From assembly GCF_051594765.1 (NCBI RefSeq), contig NZ_JBPPGJ010000024.1:5566-69565 (forward strand): a stretch of 64,000 nucleotides of DNA, written 5' to 3'. The notes under the pieces are model-generated. The model was not told the origin of the DNA and made no database searches. It saw only the letters and a list, made by a program, of their open reading frames with translations. Source of the stretch: Paenibacillus_AR sp051594765 (GTDB lineage Bacteria > Bacillota > Bacilli > Paenibacillales > NBRC-103111). Both the position numbers and the translations under genes were made by a program. Numbering within the stretch: the first letter of the stretch is position 1; each line of letters begins with the position of its first letter. Below are positions 30,598 through 39,072 of this stretch, in pieces.

Positions 30598-31811
30598 GTC
30601 TATGGAGACGGGCCCTTGTGGTCCTCCTGACGGCGGCGCTCCTCCTGCCCGCCGGCTGCGGCAAGCTGGAGCTGAACCAGATGGCTCTCGTTATGGCCGT
30701 CGGCCTGGACAAGGCCAAGTCAGGCAATGTCCGGGTTACGGCCCAGATCGTACGGACCCAGGCCGCGCGGGGAAACACCCAGGGCTCGGGCGGCGTCAGC
30801 GGGGAGCCGGTCTGGATCGTGAGCGCCGAGGGGAAGTCCATCTTCGAGGCGATCCGCAACCTGGGCCGGTTCACCTCCCGCAGGGTGTTCTGGGCCCATA
30901 ACCGAGTCATCGTCATCGGCGAGGATCTGGCCAAGGACGGGATCCGGGAGGTGGTCGACTTCTTCACCCGGAACCATGAGCTCCGGATGAACACCTGGGT
31001 GGTCGTCACGCCCGGCCAAGCCAGCGAGCTGGTCTCCACCGACACGGGGGCCGAGCCGATCCCAGGAGACAGCATCGACCGCTTGTTCCGGTTCAACCGG
31101 ATCGTCTCGGAGGCTCCCCGCACCACCATTAAGGAGGTGGGGGCCGCCTATCTGAGCCGGTCCTCCAATCCGGTCATCGCCCTGGTGAAGAAGGCGAAGC
31201 ACGAGTACGACATGAAGAAGCCGTCACCCAAGCCCAAGGAGGACCAGGTCGAGCTATCCGGCGCCGCCGTATTCCGGAACTCGAAGATGCTGGGGACCTT
31301 ATCCCCCGGGGAAAGCCGGGGACTTCTGTGGTTTATAGAGAAGATGGAATCCAGCGTCATCTCCCTGCCATGTCCCGGAGAAGACAAGCATACCGTCAGC
31401 CTGGAGATGCGGGGCAACCGCTTCAAGGTGACACCCTCTTACGATGGCGAGCAGGTAAAGTTCCGCGTGAAGCTCCATGTCACAATGGATCTGGTGGAGT
31501 TGGGGTGCACCGCTCCCGATGGAACCGAATCGGCTGCCAAGTCTCTCGAGAAAGGAGCCGCCGCCAAATACAAGGGAGATCTGGAGGGTGTGCTTAACAA
31601 GGCGATCAAGGTGTACAAAACCGACTTTCTGGACTTGGGCAAGGAATTCCAGAACCGGTATCCGGGCCAATGGAAAACCATTCGCAACCGATGGCAGGAG
31701 GTCTTCGCTGAATCAGAGGCCACAGTGGAGGTTACCGCCGAGATCACCAACCCGGTGCTGCTGATTCTGCCCACCCGTCCACTGGGCCAACAGGAGGGGG
31801 AGAACGACTGA
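30594..31811 (+). CDS. Germinant receptor C lipoprotein (Ger(x)C family)
   Basis: A 405-residue lipoprotein. The lipobox LLLPAGCGK is at about residues 14-22, so it is lipid-attached to the outer face of the inner spore membrane. Family strings are ELNQMALVMAVGLDKAKSGNVRVTAQIV, GRFTSRRVFWAHNRVIVIGEDLAKDGI and the C-terminal KTDFLDLGKEFQNRYPGQWKTIRNRWQEVFAESEATVEV. ATG 30594 overlaps the A-subunit stop (ATGA), and its own stop overlaps the B-subunit start, so all three subunits are translated in step. Confidence 0.95.
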   Translation: MSLWRRALVVLLTAALLLPAGCGKLELNQMALVMAVGLDKAKSGNVRVTAQIVRTQAARGNTQGSGGVSGEPVWIVSAEGKSIFEAIRNLGRFTSRRVFWAHNRVIVIGEDLAKDGIREVVDFFTRNHELRMNTWVVVTPGQASELVSTDTGAEPIPGDSIDRLFRFNRIVSEAPRTTIKEVGAAYLSRSSNPVIALVKKAKHEYDMKKPSPKPKEDQVELSGAAVFRNSKMLGTLSPGESRGLLWFIEKMESSVISLPCPGEDKHTVSLEMRGNRFKVTPSYDGEQVKFRVKLHVTMDLVELGCTAPDGTESAAKSLEKGAAAKYKGDLEGVLNKAIKVYKTDFLDLGKEFQNRYPGQWKTIRNRWQEVFAESEATVEVTAEITNPVLLILPTRPLGQQEGEND

Positions 31812-32917
31812 TGAAAATCCGGATATCCGAAGGCATGCTGATGGCCATGATCATGTCCATGGTCTATGCCAAGGCCTTGGGCGTCACCCAAGGGGTCATG
31901 GCCCGGGAGATCTACGGGGACATCTGGCTTGCCACCCTCTTCTCCACTCTGAAGGGAGCCGCGATCATGCTCTTGACCGTCATGATCATCAAGCGGATGC
32001 CCTCCAAGACGATCCTGGAGCAGGCGGAGATCCTGCTGGGACGGTGGCCCGCCAAGGCTCTGGGTCTATTGCTCTTCGTCTTCTTCACCGGGGCCTTCGC
32101 CACGATCATGATTACCTTCGTGTACCACATCATGGACTATTTTTTGCCGCAGGCACCGACCTACCTGTTCTTCATCGTCGCATTGTCCGTCGCCTTGTAC
32201 GGGATGTATAAGGGGCTGGAGGTCATCGGCCGCACATCCTTGCTGGCCATTCTCTGCATGGTCGTCTTCAATATTCTGATGATCCTCGGGTCCCTGCAGC
32301 AGATGGATCTGAAGGAACTCAGGCCCGTGGTGGAGAGCGGCTTCCTCCAGATCCTTCATACCAGCCGGCACAACGATACGGATTGGGGCATGGCTACCTT
32401 GATGACCGCGCTGATTCTTCCCGTTGTGGCACCCAAGGAGAAATGGACCAAGGCCGGCGTCATCGGCATTGTGTATGGCGGCATCATCGTCGTGCTGTGG
32501 CCCATCCTGGAGGTGGTCGTGCTGTCCCCAGAGATGGTAGCCCAATATATCGTCTCCTGCATGCAGCTGGCCCGGAGCGCGGAGATCGGGGTGTTCATGC
32601 ACCGGTATGAGATGATCATGGTAGCCATGTTCATTATCCCGCTGTTCGTTCAGATCCTGCTCTGCGAGTACTGCGCGGTCAAAGCCTTGTCCTACACCTT
32701 CGGAGCCGACAAGCAGACCCCGTTCTATATTCCGGTCACGCTTGTACTGGGCGGCTCCAGCTATTACGTCGTCAGCAGCCACTTCCGGGCCATGGAGTTC
32801 CTGTCCCAGATCTGGCCCTACATGGCGCTGCCCCTTGCATACGGGGTTCCTCTCCTGGTCTTGGCGGCGGGCTTCCTCCGCAAGAGCCGCTTGAAGCCCT
32901 CGGCCCGGACGAAATAA
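31811..32917 (+). CDS. Germinant receptor B subunit (endospore permease family)
   Basis: A 368-residue membrane protein with ten predicted helices, of the APC-superfamily endospore germination permeases (GerAB-like). It begins MKIRISEGMLMAMIMSMVYAKALGVTQGVMAREIYGDIWLATL and contains GMYKGLEVIGRTSLLAILCMVVFNILMILGSL, typical of the family. It binds the nutrient germinant; which nutrient cannot be told from sequence. Its start shares a base with the C-subunit stop (TGATG). The gene order A-C-B is common in Paenibacillus. A shared terminator follows. Confidence 0.94.
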   Translation: MKIRISEGMLMAMIMSMVYAKALGVTQGVMAREIYGDIWLATLFSTLKGAAIMLLTVMIIKRMPSKTILEQAEILLGRWPAKALGLLLFVFFTGAFATIMITFVYHIMDYFLPQAPTYLFFIVALSVALYGMYKGLEVIGRTSLLAILCMVVFNILMILGSLQQMDLKELRPVVESGFLQILHTSRHNDTDWGMATLMTALILPVVAPKEKWTKAGVIGIVYGGIIVVLWPILEVVVLSPEMVAQYIVSCMQLARSAEIGVFMHRYEMIMVAMFIIPLFVQILLCEYCAVKALSYTFGADKQTPFYIPVTLVLGGSSYYVVSSHFRAMEFLSQIWPYMALPLAYGVPLLVLAAGFLRKSRLKPSARTK

Positions 32918-32957
32918 AACAGCGGTTGGCGCAGAATGTCTGCCCAACCGCTGTTTT
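32918..32957. terminator. Bidirectional terminator between ger and mgl operons
   Basis: A perfect 12-bp stem (AACAGCGGTTGG / CCAACCGCTGTT) is followed by TTTTTG on the plus strand; the minus strand has TTTTATTTCG. It can end both convergent operons. Confidence 0.9.
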
Positions 32958-32975
32958 TGTGCCTATAGGGAGAGA

Positions 32976-34007
32976 TTACTTCTTCTGGACGTACTTGCGG
33001 ATGTCGAACGCGACGGCCGCTACGATGATGAGGCCCTTGATGATCAGCTGCCAGTAAGGGCTGACGCCGATGAAGGTCAGACCGTAGTTGATAACGCCGA
33101 AGATCAGCACGCCGGCCAGTACGCCCGGAACGGTCCCGATGCCGCCGGAGGTGGAAACGCCGCCTACGACGCACGCCGCGATGGCGTCCAGCTCATACAT
33201 GTTGCCGTAGTTGTTGGTGGCGCCGCCGGTACGGGCCGCCTCGAGCACGCCCGCCAGGCCGTACAGGGCGCCTGCGATGGCGTAGATGTAAGTCAGGTTG
33301 CGCTTGACGTTGATGCCGGATACGGCCGCCGCTTGGACGTTGCCGCCGATGGCGTACATGTTCTTGCCGAGACGGGTCTTGTTGAAGATCACCCATACCA
33401 GCGCTGCGACCGCCAGGGCGATCACCACGATGTAAGGGATGGAGTACTTGCCGGCCGGGCCGAAGAAGCCGGTTCCCAGATGGCTGAAGTCATCGCGAAG
33501 TCCGCCGATGGGCTGGGACTCGTTGGGCTTCATATCGAAGTAGAGGGAGTTGGCGCCGTATACGATAACCATGGTGCCCAGGGTGGCGATAAAAGGCGGC
33601 ACGCTGAACTTGGAGACGATCCAGCCGTTCAGAAGACCGACGATCAAGCCTACCAGAATGGCCAGCACGATCGGCACGATCATCGGCAGCTCGCCCAGGT
33701 TCGGGAAGAAGCGCCGCGGGTAATCCGAGGCCTGCAGCATGGAGGCGGATACGACGGCGGTCAGACCGACGACGCGGCCGGACGACAGGTCCGTGCCTCC
33801 GGTAATCAGGATAAACGCGGCACCCAGGGCGATGATCGCCTTCGTGGAGTTCTGCAGCAGAATATCCCGGAACGTAGTCACCGACAGGAAGTTAGGATCC
33901 TTGATGGCGATGCCCACGATCAACACGATAAGAACGATATAGATGGCATTCTGGGACAAAATCTCTTTGACGCTGATATTCTTCTTAGCGCTCATGCTGT
34001 TGTTCAT
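32976..34007 (-). CDS. mglC: Galactose/methyl-galactoside ABC permease MglC
   Basis: A 343-residue permease of the BPD_transp_2 (RbsC/MglC) family with about ten helices. Typical strings are DILLQNSTKAIIALGAAFILITGGTDLSSGRVVGLTAVVSASMLQ and MYELDAIAACVVGGVSTSGGIGTVPGVLAGVLIFGVINYGL. ATG 34007 is chosen because AAGGAGG lies eight bases upstream; ATG 34028, which would overlap the mglA stop, is the alternative. With MglA and MglB it forms a sugar importer. Last gene of mglB-A-C. Confidence 0.92.
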   Translation of the reverse strand: MNNSMSAKKNISVKEILSQNAIYIVLIVLIVGIAIKDPNFLSVTTFRDILLQNSTKAIIALGAAFILITGGTDLSSGRVVGLTAVVSASMLQASDYPRRFFPNLGELPMIVPIVLAILVGLIVGLLNGWIVSKFSVPPFIATLGTMVIVYGANSLYFDMKPNESQPIGGLRDDFSHLGTGFFGPAGKYSIPYIVVIALAVAALVWVIFNKTRLGKNMYAIGGNVQAAAVSGINVKRNLTYIYAIAGALYGLAGVLEAARTGGATNNYGNMYELDAIAACVVGGVSTSGGIGTVPGVLAGVLIFGVINYGLTFIGVSPYWQLIIKGLIIVAAVAFDIRKYVQKK

Positions 34008-34024
34008 CTTCTGTTCCTCCTTCG

Positions 34025-35542
34025 TCATGCCTGGGCGGCAAGCCGCATGATTTCTTCTTCGTTGGTCTTGCCCCCGTCTACGATGCCGGTGAGCCGGCCC
34101 TCGCTCATAACCATGATCCGGTCCGACATTCCCAGAAGCTCCGGCATTTCGGAGGAAATCATGATGATGCTCTTCCCTTGCTTCGCCAGGTCGGCGATGA
34201 TGGTGTAGATCTCATATTTGGCGCCCACGTCGATGCCGCGGGTCGGTTCATCCAACAGGAGGATGTCCGGTTCGGTCAGAAGCCAGCGGGCCAGAAGCAC
34301 CTTCTGCTGGTTGCCGCCCGACAGATTCTTGATCAATTGTTTGCTGGAGGGGGTCTTGACGCGCAGACGCTCGATGCTCTTCTCCACGTCTTCCTTCATC
34401 TTCTTGCCGTCCAGCAGCAGGTAGGGCTTCTCGTAGCGCTTCAGGTTGGAGATGACCGTATTCTCATGGATCGACAGCACCGGGAAAATACCCGTGACGC
34501 GCCGTTCCTCCGTCAGAAGCGCCATCTTGTGGCGGATCGCGTCCAGCGAGGACCGGATCTTCACCGGCTTGCCGTCGATCTCCATGGATCCGGTGGTGGT
34601 AGCCCGAAGGCCGAAGATAGCTTCGATCAGCTCAGTCCGCTGGGAGCCGACCAGGCCGCCTACGCCGAGAATCTCGCCCTTGCGGAGCTCGAAGGATACG
34701 TTCTTGAAGGACTTGGGATTGGGCGAGGTGAAGTTCTCCACCTTCAACAAGGAACCGCCGGGCACATTGCTGCGCGGGGGATACCGTTGGGTCAGATCGC
34801 GGCCGACCATCTTGGAGATGATCATGTCCGTCGTCAGCTCGGAGGCCGGCCAGGTGCCGATCTTCGTGCCGTCCCGCATGATAGTGACGTCGTCGGAGAT
34901 GGTCAGAATCTCTTCCATCTTGTGCGATATATAGATAATGGATACGCCCCGGCTCTTCAAATCGCGGATGATCTTGAACAGCTGCTCCACTTCGTTCCCC
35001 GTCAGGGAGGAGGTGGGTTCGTCCATGACAATGACCTTGGAATTGAAGGATACCGCCTTGGCGATCTCGATGGATTGGACCTTCGAGACGGACAAGGAGC
35101 CTACCAGCGTTTTCGGATTAATGTCCATTTCCAGGTTGCGGAAGAGGTCTTCCGTGTCCCGGAACATCTTTTTTTCATCGACCAGACTGAATAGGCCGTA
35201 CCGCTTCATGGGAAACCGGCCCAGCCATACGTTCTCCGCCACGTTGCGGAAAGGGACCGGGTGCAGCTCTTGGTGAATCATGGATATGCCGTTCTCGAGG
35301 GCATCCTTCGAATTCTTGAGCTCCAGCTTCTTGCCGTTCAGGAACATCTCGCCGCCGTCCGGCGTGTAGATGCCGAACAGGCACTTCATTAAGGTGGACT
35401 TGCCGGCGCCGTTCTCGCCCATGAGAGCGTGGACGGTTCCCGGACGGACTTGCAGGGTAACGCCGTTCAAGGCCTTGACGCCCGGAAATTCCTTCGTAAT
35501 CTCTCTCATTTCCAGTAGGTATTGGTTGTTCTCCACACTCAT
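34025..35542 (-). CDS. mglA: Galactose/methyl-galactoside ABC ATPase MglA
   Basis: A 505-residue ATPase with two fused nucleotide-binding domains, as in all sugar importers of this class. Domain 1 has Walker A GENGAGKSTLMKCLFG (about residues 39-54), signature LSVSKVQSIEIAKA and Walker B VIVMDEPTSSL. Domain 2 has a degenerate Walker A (GGLVGSQRTELIEAIFG), signature LSGGNQQKVLLARWLLTEPDILLLDEPTRGID. The degenerate second site is normal for this family. ATG 35542 follows AAGGGG. It lies 86 bases after mglB, with a hairpin in between. Confidence 0.94.
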   Translation of the reverse strand: MSVENNQYLLEMREITKEFPGVKALNGVTLQVRPGTVHALMGENGAGKSTLMKCLFGIYTPDGGEMFLNGKKLELKNSKDALENGISMIHQELHPVPFRNVAENVWLGRFPMKRYGLFSLVDEKKMFRDTEDLFRNLEMDINPKTLVGSLSVSKVQSIEIAKAVSFNSKVIVMDEPTSSLTGNEVEQLFKIIRDLKSRGVSIIYISHKMEEILTISDDVTIMRDGTKIGTWPASELTTDMIISKMVGRDLTQRYPPRSNVPGGSLLKVENFTSPNPKSFKNVSFELRKGEILGVGGLVGSQRTELIEAIFGLRATTTGSMEIDGKPVKIRSSLDAIRHKMALLTEERRVTGIFPVLSIHENTVISNLKRYEKPYLLLDGKKMKEDVEKSIERLRVKTPSSKQLIKNLSGGNQQKVLLARWLLTEPDILLLDEPTRGIDVGAKYEIYTIIADLAKQGKSIIMISSEMPELLGMSDRIMVMSEGRLTGIVDGGKTNEEEIMRLAAQA

Positions 35543-35578
35543 CGCCCCTTCTGAAGCGAATCTCGCTAAGGAATGACG

Positions 35579-35607
35579 GGAGGGGCCAGGCTGCCCCGAT
35601 CCCCTCC
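35579..35607 (-). other. Stem-loop between mglB and mglA
   Basis: On the minus strand GGAGGGG pairs with CCCCTCC, with an inner GGGGC/GGCCCC stem, and no T-run. Such structures after binding-protein genes usually stabilise the upstream message, giving more binding protein than ATPase. Confidence 0.5.
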
Positions 35608-35628
35608 GCCTTCCTGTCGTATCTTCGC

Positions 35629-36714
35629 TTATTGCGCTTCGTTTGCGTTTTCCTTGGTGATCTTCTTGTACTTGATCCAGACATATTGCTTGTCAGTGAT
35701 GTCATAGCCAGTGTTTTCTTTGGTCGGGGTCTGACCTTGGGCCAGGACGTTGGCGATGGCGAATGTGGCTTTACCTTGGTTCTTCGCATCGTTCAGCACG
35801 GTGCCGAGCATGGTGCCGTCGGACAGAGCCTTCAGCGCCGGAGCGGTAGCGTCTACGCCTACAACCGGCATGGTCTTGTCACCCTTGAAGTAGCCGGCAG
35901 CTTTCAGAGCTTCGATGGCGCCCAGAGCCATGTCGTCATTGTTGGCCAGTACGGCTTCGATCTTGTCGCCGTTAGCTGCCAGGAAGGCGGCCATTTTCTC
36001 TTGGCCCTTAACACGGTCCCACATAGCAGTATCTTCAGCCAGCTTCTGTACCTTGATGCCGGCGGCTTCGATAGCCTGGACGGAGAACTTGGTGCGCAGC
36101 TCGGCGTCCTGGTGACCCGGCTCGCCCTTCAGCATGACGTACTGCATCACGCCGTCCTTGTTCTTATCCATCTCGGGGTGGGCTTTCCAGTGGTCAACCA
36201 AGAGCTGGCCGGAGATGGTGCCGGACTCTTCTGCTTTGGCGCCCACATAGAATACTTTATCCCATTTCTTCATGTCGTCCGGCAGCGGCTCGCGGTTCAG
36301 GAACACAACCGGGATGTTGGCGGTTTTGGCCTTGTTGATGATGACGCCTGCCGCGGCGCGGTCAACCGGGTTGATGGCCATGGCGTTCACTTTCTTGGAG
36401 ATGAAGAGGTCAACCTTGTCGTTCTGGGTCGGCTGGGAGTTCTGGGAGTCTACGATGTCGACCTTGGCTTTGTCCTTGGCTGCATCGGAGATCGCGTTCC
36501 GCACACCGGTCATGAAGGTATCGTCGAACTTATAGATGGCCACGCCGATGTTGGCTTGCTTGCCTGCAGCAGGAGCGGTGCTGGCTGCAGGTGCGGTGCT
36601 GGCGGCCGGGCTAGCGGCGGTGCCTTGCTTGGTGTCTTCCTTCTTGTCTCCGCAGCCTGCGGCAACAGTGGCAAGCAGAGCGCCTGCGGTCAATACGAGA
36701 GCTGTCTTTTTCAT
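35629..36714 (-). CDS. mglB: Galactose-binding lipoprotein MglB
   Basis: A 361-residue substrate-binding protein. Signal and lipobox are MKKTALVLTAGALLATVAAGCGDKK (Cys at 21), followed by an Ala/Pro/Ser-rich linker. The mature part closely follows galactose-binding proteins: IGVAIYKFDDTFMTGVRNAI, NAMAINPVDRAAAGVIINKA, the calcium loop DKNKDGVMQYVMLKGEPGH, AVLANNDDMALGAIEALK and GVDATAPALKAL. The conserved DKNKDG calcium site is a strong MglB sign. It is the first gene of mglB-A-C and should be the most abundant. Divergent from a chemoreceptor gene, which may use it as a ligand carrier. Confidence 0.93.
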   Translation of the reverse strand: MKKTALVLTAGALLATVAAGCGDKKEDTKQGTAASPAASTAPAASTAPAAGKQANIGVAIYKFDDTFMTGVRNAISDAAKDKAKVDIVDSQNSQPTQNDKVDLFISKKVNAMAINPVDRAAAGVIINKAKTANIPVVFLNREPLPDDMKKWDKVFYVGAKAEESGTISGQLLVDHWKAHPEMDKNKDGVMQYVMLKGEPGHQDAELRTKFSVQAIEAAGIKVQKLAEDTAMWDRVKGQEKMAAFLAANGDKIEAVLANNDDMALGAIEALKAAGYFKGDKTMPVVGVDATAPALKALSDGTMLGTVLNDAKNQGKATFAIANVLAQGQTPTKENTGYDITDKQYVWIKYKKITKENANEAQ

Positions 36715-36900
36715 ATTGGTTTTGAACCTCCCTTTGTGGTCTGGCTTTATTATGTCCCATTTCCACGAAGATTCGAATTCAAAATCCTCCTGTGTTCTAT
36801 CGAAATTCTCATGTGACCACGACCTATACGATCCTCATCCACTCCTTTTGCACCTTACCCTAATCATGATTAAAGAAATAACTTACAGGAACAATGTCAT

Positions 36901-36928
36901 TTATTGTCGAATAGGTAATATTATTGTC
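36901..36928. promoter_or_regulatory. Direct repeats between mglB and the chemoreceptor gene
   Basis: TTATTGTC occurs at 36901-36908 and 36921-36928, exactly 20 bases apart, i.e. two helical turns, in an AT-rich spacer. An AraC- or response-regulator-type site is plausible, for example for the YesN-type regulator encoded at 48767. Confidence 0.35.
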
Positions 36929-36980
36929 TTATGCATCTTGAGGAGACAACATCTTAGACATCATTAGGAGGCGTAACAAC

Positions 36981-38981
36981 ATGAGCTTCTTCCGTACCCT
37001 GCGATTCCGTCTTACCGCAATGATCCTTCTCATGGTCCTCTTGCCGCTTATCGGCCTGGCCTCGTTCCAGATCCAAGAAAGCAAAAGCAGGCTAACAGAC
37101 AATATCCGGTTTCAGGAGGAGCTGCTGGCGCATACGACAGCGATGAATATCAACCACTGGCTGCAGAGCAAGGTGAATGTCTTGAACAAGCTGCTTCAAG
37201 ATAACCCCAACCTTGCGGTCATGCCGTCGGACAAGGCCAACCTGCTCGCCGGAGCAGTCCGGCAGTACGACCCGGATACCTACTCCTCCTTTGCCGTAGA
37301 CCGCAAGGGGTCCCTCCCGATCGGGAATAAAGAATTCATCGATGTATCCCAAGCTCCCGAATTCGTCATAGCCGCCCAACAAAAAAAACCGGCCTTCGGT
37401 GACCTGATCCCAATGGGAGATAAGGGCGGGTACAGCATGACCTTGATGGTTCCGCTCCTTACCGAAAAGCAGGAATTCACCGGTACAATCGGAAGCATGA
37501 TCAATACGGAAGCTTTAAACGGCAGCCTGGGCCCCATTAAAATCGGCGCCAGCGGCTATGCGTACATGATTTCCGACAAAGGGGTCTTCATCCATCACCC
37601 GGATAAGACCCGTATCGGACAAAGCTTTGAAAAAGCCAGCGGCAGCGAATCTTACAAGAAGGCCATCTCAGAGGAAGTCCTGAAGAAGGAACGGGGATAT
37701 GCCCCTTACGTTGATTCCGAGGGAGTCCGCAAGCTTGCTGGCTTCTCCACCGTTCCCGTCACGGGCTGGAAGGTGGTGGTCGTCGCTCCCGAGGATGAAG
37801 TGTTCGAAGTATTGAACCGCTCCATCCGCAATTCCATGTTCATGATTGCAGCTGCCGTCCTGCTGGCTCTGGTGCTTGCCTTCCTGACATCCGGCTTCAT
37901 CGCCGGTCCTGTACTTGCGGCAGTCGGCTATGTCAATCGCTTGGCCGAGGCGGATTTTACGGGTCAAGCGCCAGCGCGACTGAAGGTACGCAAGGATGAG
38001 ATCGGGGCACTCGGGCGGTCGCTGGACGGCATGACCCGCTCCATCCAATCCGTTCTCCGTCAGGTACACGACGAGACAAGCCAAGTCAAAGCCAACATCG
38101 ATCAATCCTCAACAAGCATCCATGGGCTAGCCGTCCAGATTGAGGATGTTTCCGCCACGACAGAGGAAATATCCGCAGGCATGGAAGAGACGTCCGCCAT
38201 GGCCATGGGGATGAATGCCACCTCGGTGGAGCTGGAACAGGCCGTCAGCTCTATCGCCGTGAAAGCCCAAGAGGGTTCGGGCTTGGCGGAGCAAATCTCG
38301 GGGCGCGCGCTCGGGCTGAAGGACACTGCCATTCGCTCTCGAGAGGCCGCCCGTACCCTCCATGCCCAGATCGAGGCCGAATCCCGCACCGCATTGGCGC
38401 AGGCTTCCTCCGTGAACCAAATCGAACAGCTGACCGGCTCCATTCTAGAAATCACCACCCAAACGAATCTGCTGGCCTTGAATGCCGCCATAGAGGCGGC
38501 CCGTGCCGGGGAAGCCGGCAGAGGCTTCGCTGTTGTTGCCGGGGAAATCCGGAAGCTGGCCGAGCATTCCGCGCGAACGGCGGCACAGATCCAAGAGGTT
38601 ACCAAAGAGGTCACCCAATCGGTGGAAAGCCTGACCCAAAGCTCGGAAAAAGCGCTGACCTTCATCGATACGGCCGTTATCCGGGATTACGACACCATGG
38701 TTAACACCGGCGAGCAGTATTACCGTGATTCGGAAGCCTTCCAGGAGCTGGTCACCGACTTCAGCGCCACCTCCGAGCAGCTGCTGGCTTCCATTCAAAG
38801 TCTGGTCCAGTCCATTAATGAAGTGGCTCTATCGAATAACGAAGGAGCCCGGGGAACGACCACCATTGCGGAGAGGACATCTGACGCCATGGAGAAATCC
38901 GCAGAGGTCGCCAGCTTGATGTCGGCCACGGAGCAGACGGCGCAGAAGCTGCTGGCCGCCGTATCCAAATTCAAGGTATAA
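36981..38981 (+). CDS. Methyl-accepting chemotaxis protein (dCache type)
   Basis: A 666-residue chemoreceptor. N-terminal helix LTAMILLMVLLPLIGLASF (about residues 12-30), a periplasm-side sensor of the dCache type (about 35-275, with GASGYAYMISDKGVFIHHPDKTRIG), second helix (about 280-310), HAMP (about 310-365) and a long cytoplasmic coiled coil with the signalling tip ALNAAIEAARAGEAGRGFAVVAGEIRKLAE (about 494-523). AGGAGG lies nine bases upstream of ATG 36981. Its location beside mglBAC suggests a sugar ligand, but cache domains usually bind amino or organic acids. It may respond to pectin products; this is inference. Confidence 0.93.
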   Translation: MSFFRTLRFRLTAMILLMVLLPLIGLASFQIQESKSRLTDNIRFQEELLAHTTAMNINHWLQSKVNVLNKLLQDNPNLAVMPSDKANLLAGAVRQYDPDTYSSFAVDRKGSLPIGNKEFIDVSQAPEFVIAAQQKKPAFGDLIPMGDKGGYSMTLMVPLLTEKQEFTGTIGSMINTEALNGSLGPIKIGASGYAYMISDKGVFIHHPDKTRIGQSFEKASGSESYKKAISEEVLKKERGYAPYVDSEGVRKLAGFSTVPVTGWKVVVVAPEDEVFEVLNRSIRNSMFMIAAAVLLALVLAFLTSGFIAGPVLAAVGYVNRLAEADFTGQAPARLKVRKDEIGALGRSLDGMTRSIQSVLRQVHDETSQVKANIDQSSTSIHGLAVQIEDVSATTEEISAGMEETSAMAMGMNATSVELEQAVSSIAVKAQEGSGLAEQISGRALGLKDTAIRSREAARTLHAQIEAESRTALAQASSVNQIEQLTGSILEITTQTNLLALNAAIEAARAGEAGRGFAVVAGEIRKLAEHSARTAAQIQEVTKEVTQSVESLTQSSEKALTFIDTAVIRDYDTMVNTGEQYYRDSEAFQELVTDFSATSEQLLASIQSLVQSINEVALSNNEGARGTTTIAERTSDAMEKSAEVASLMSATEQTAQKLLAAVSKFKV

Positions 38982-39005
38982 CAAGAACGCCCCTGATCAA
39001 AATCA

Positions 39006-39051
39006 AAGACGACATCTGCCCCATTACTTCGAGGCAGATGTCGTCTTTTTT
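39006..39051. terminator. Hairpin A, shared by chemoreceptor and pectinase genes
   Basis: A 15-bp stem (AAGACGACATCTGCC with its complement) is followed by TTTTTT. It lies between the two convergent stop codons. A 37-of-42 identical hairpin lies on the other side of the pectinase gene at 45861-45902. Confidence 0.9.
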
Positions 39052-39072
39052 GGGTTTTGTTCGCTTGCTCTC

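Noticed and set aside
36715..36800. A ten-codon leader frame with an AGGAGG site upstream of mglB
   Set aside because: It is too short to judge, the start would be TTG with a very short spacer, and no attenuator structure accompanies it.
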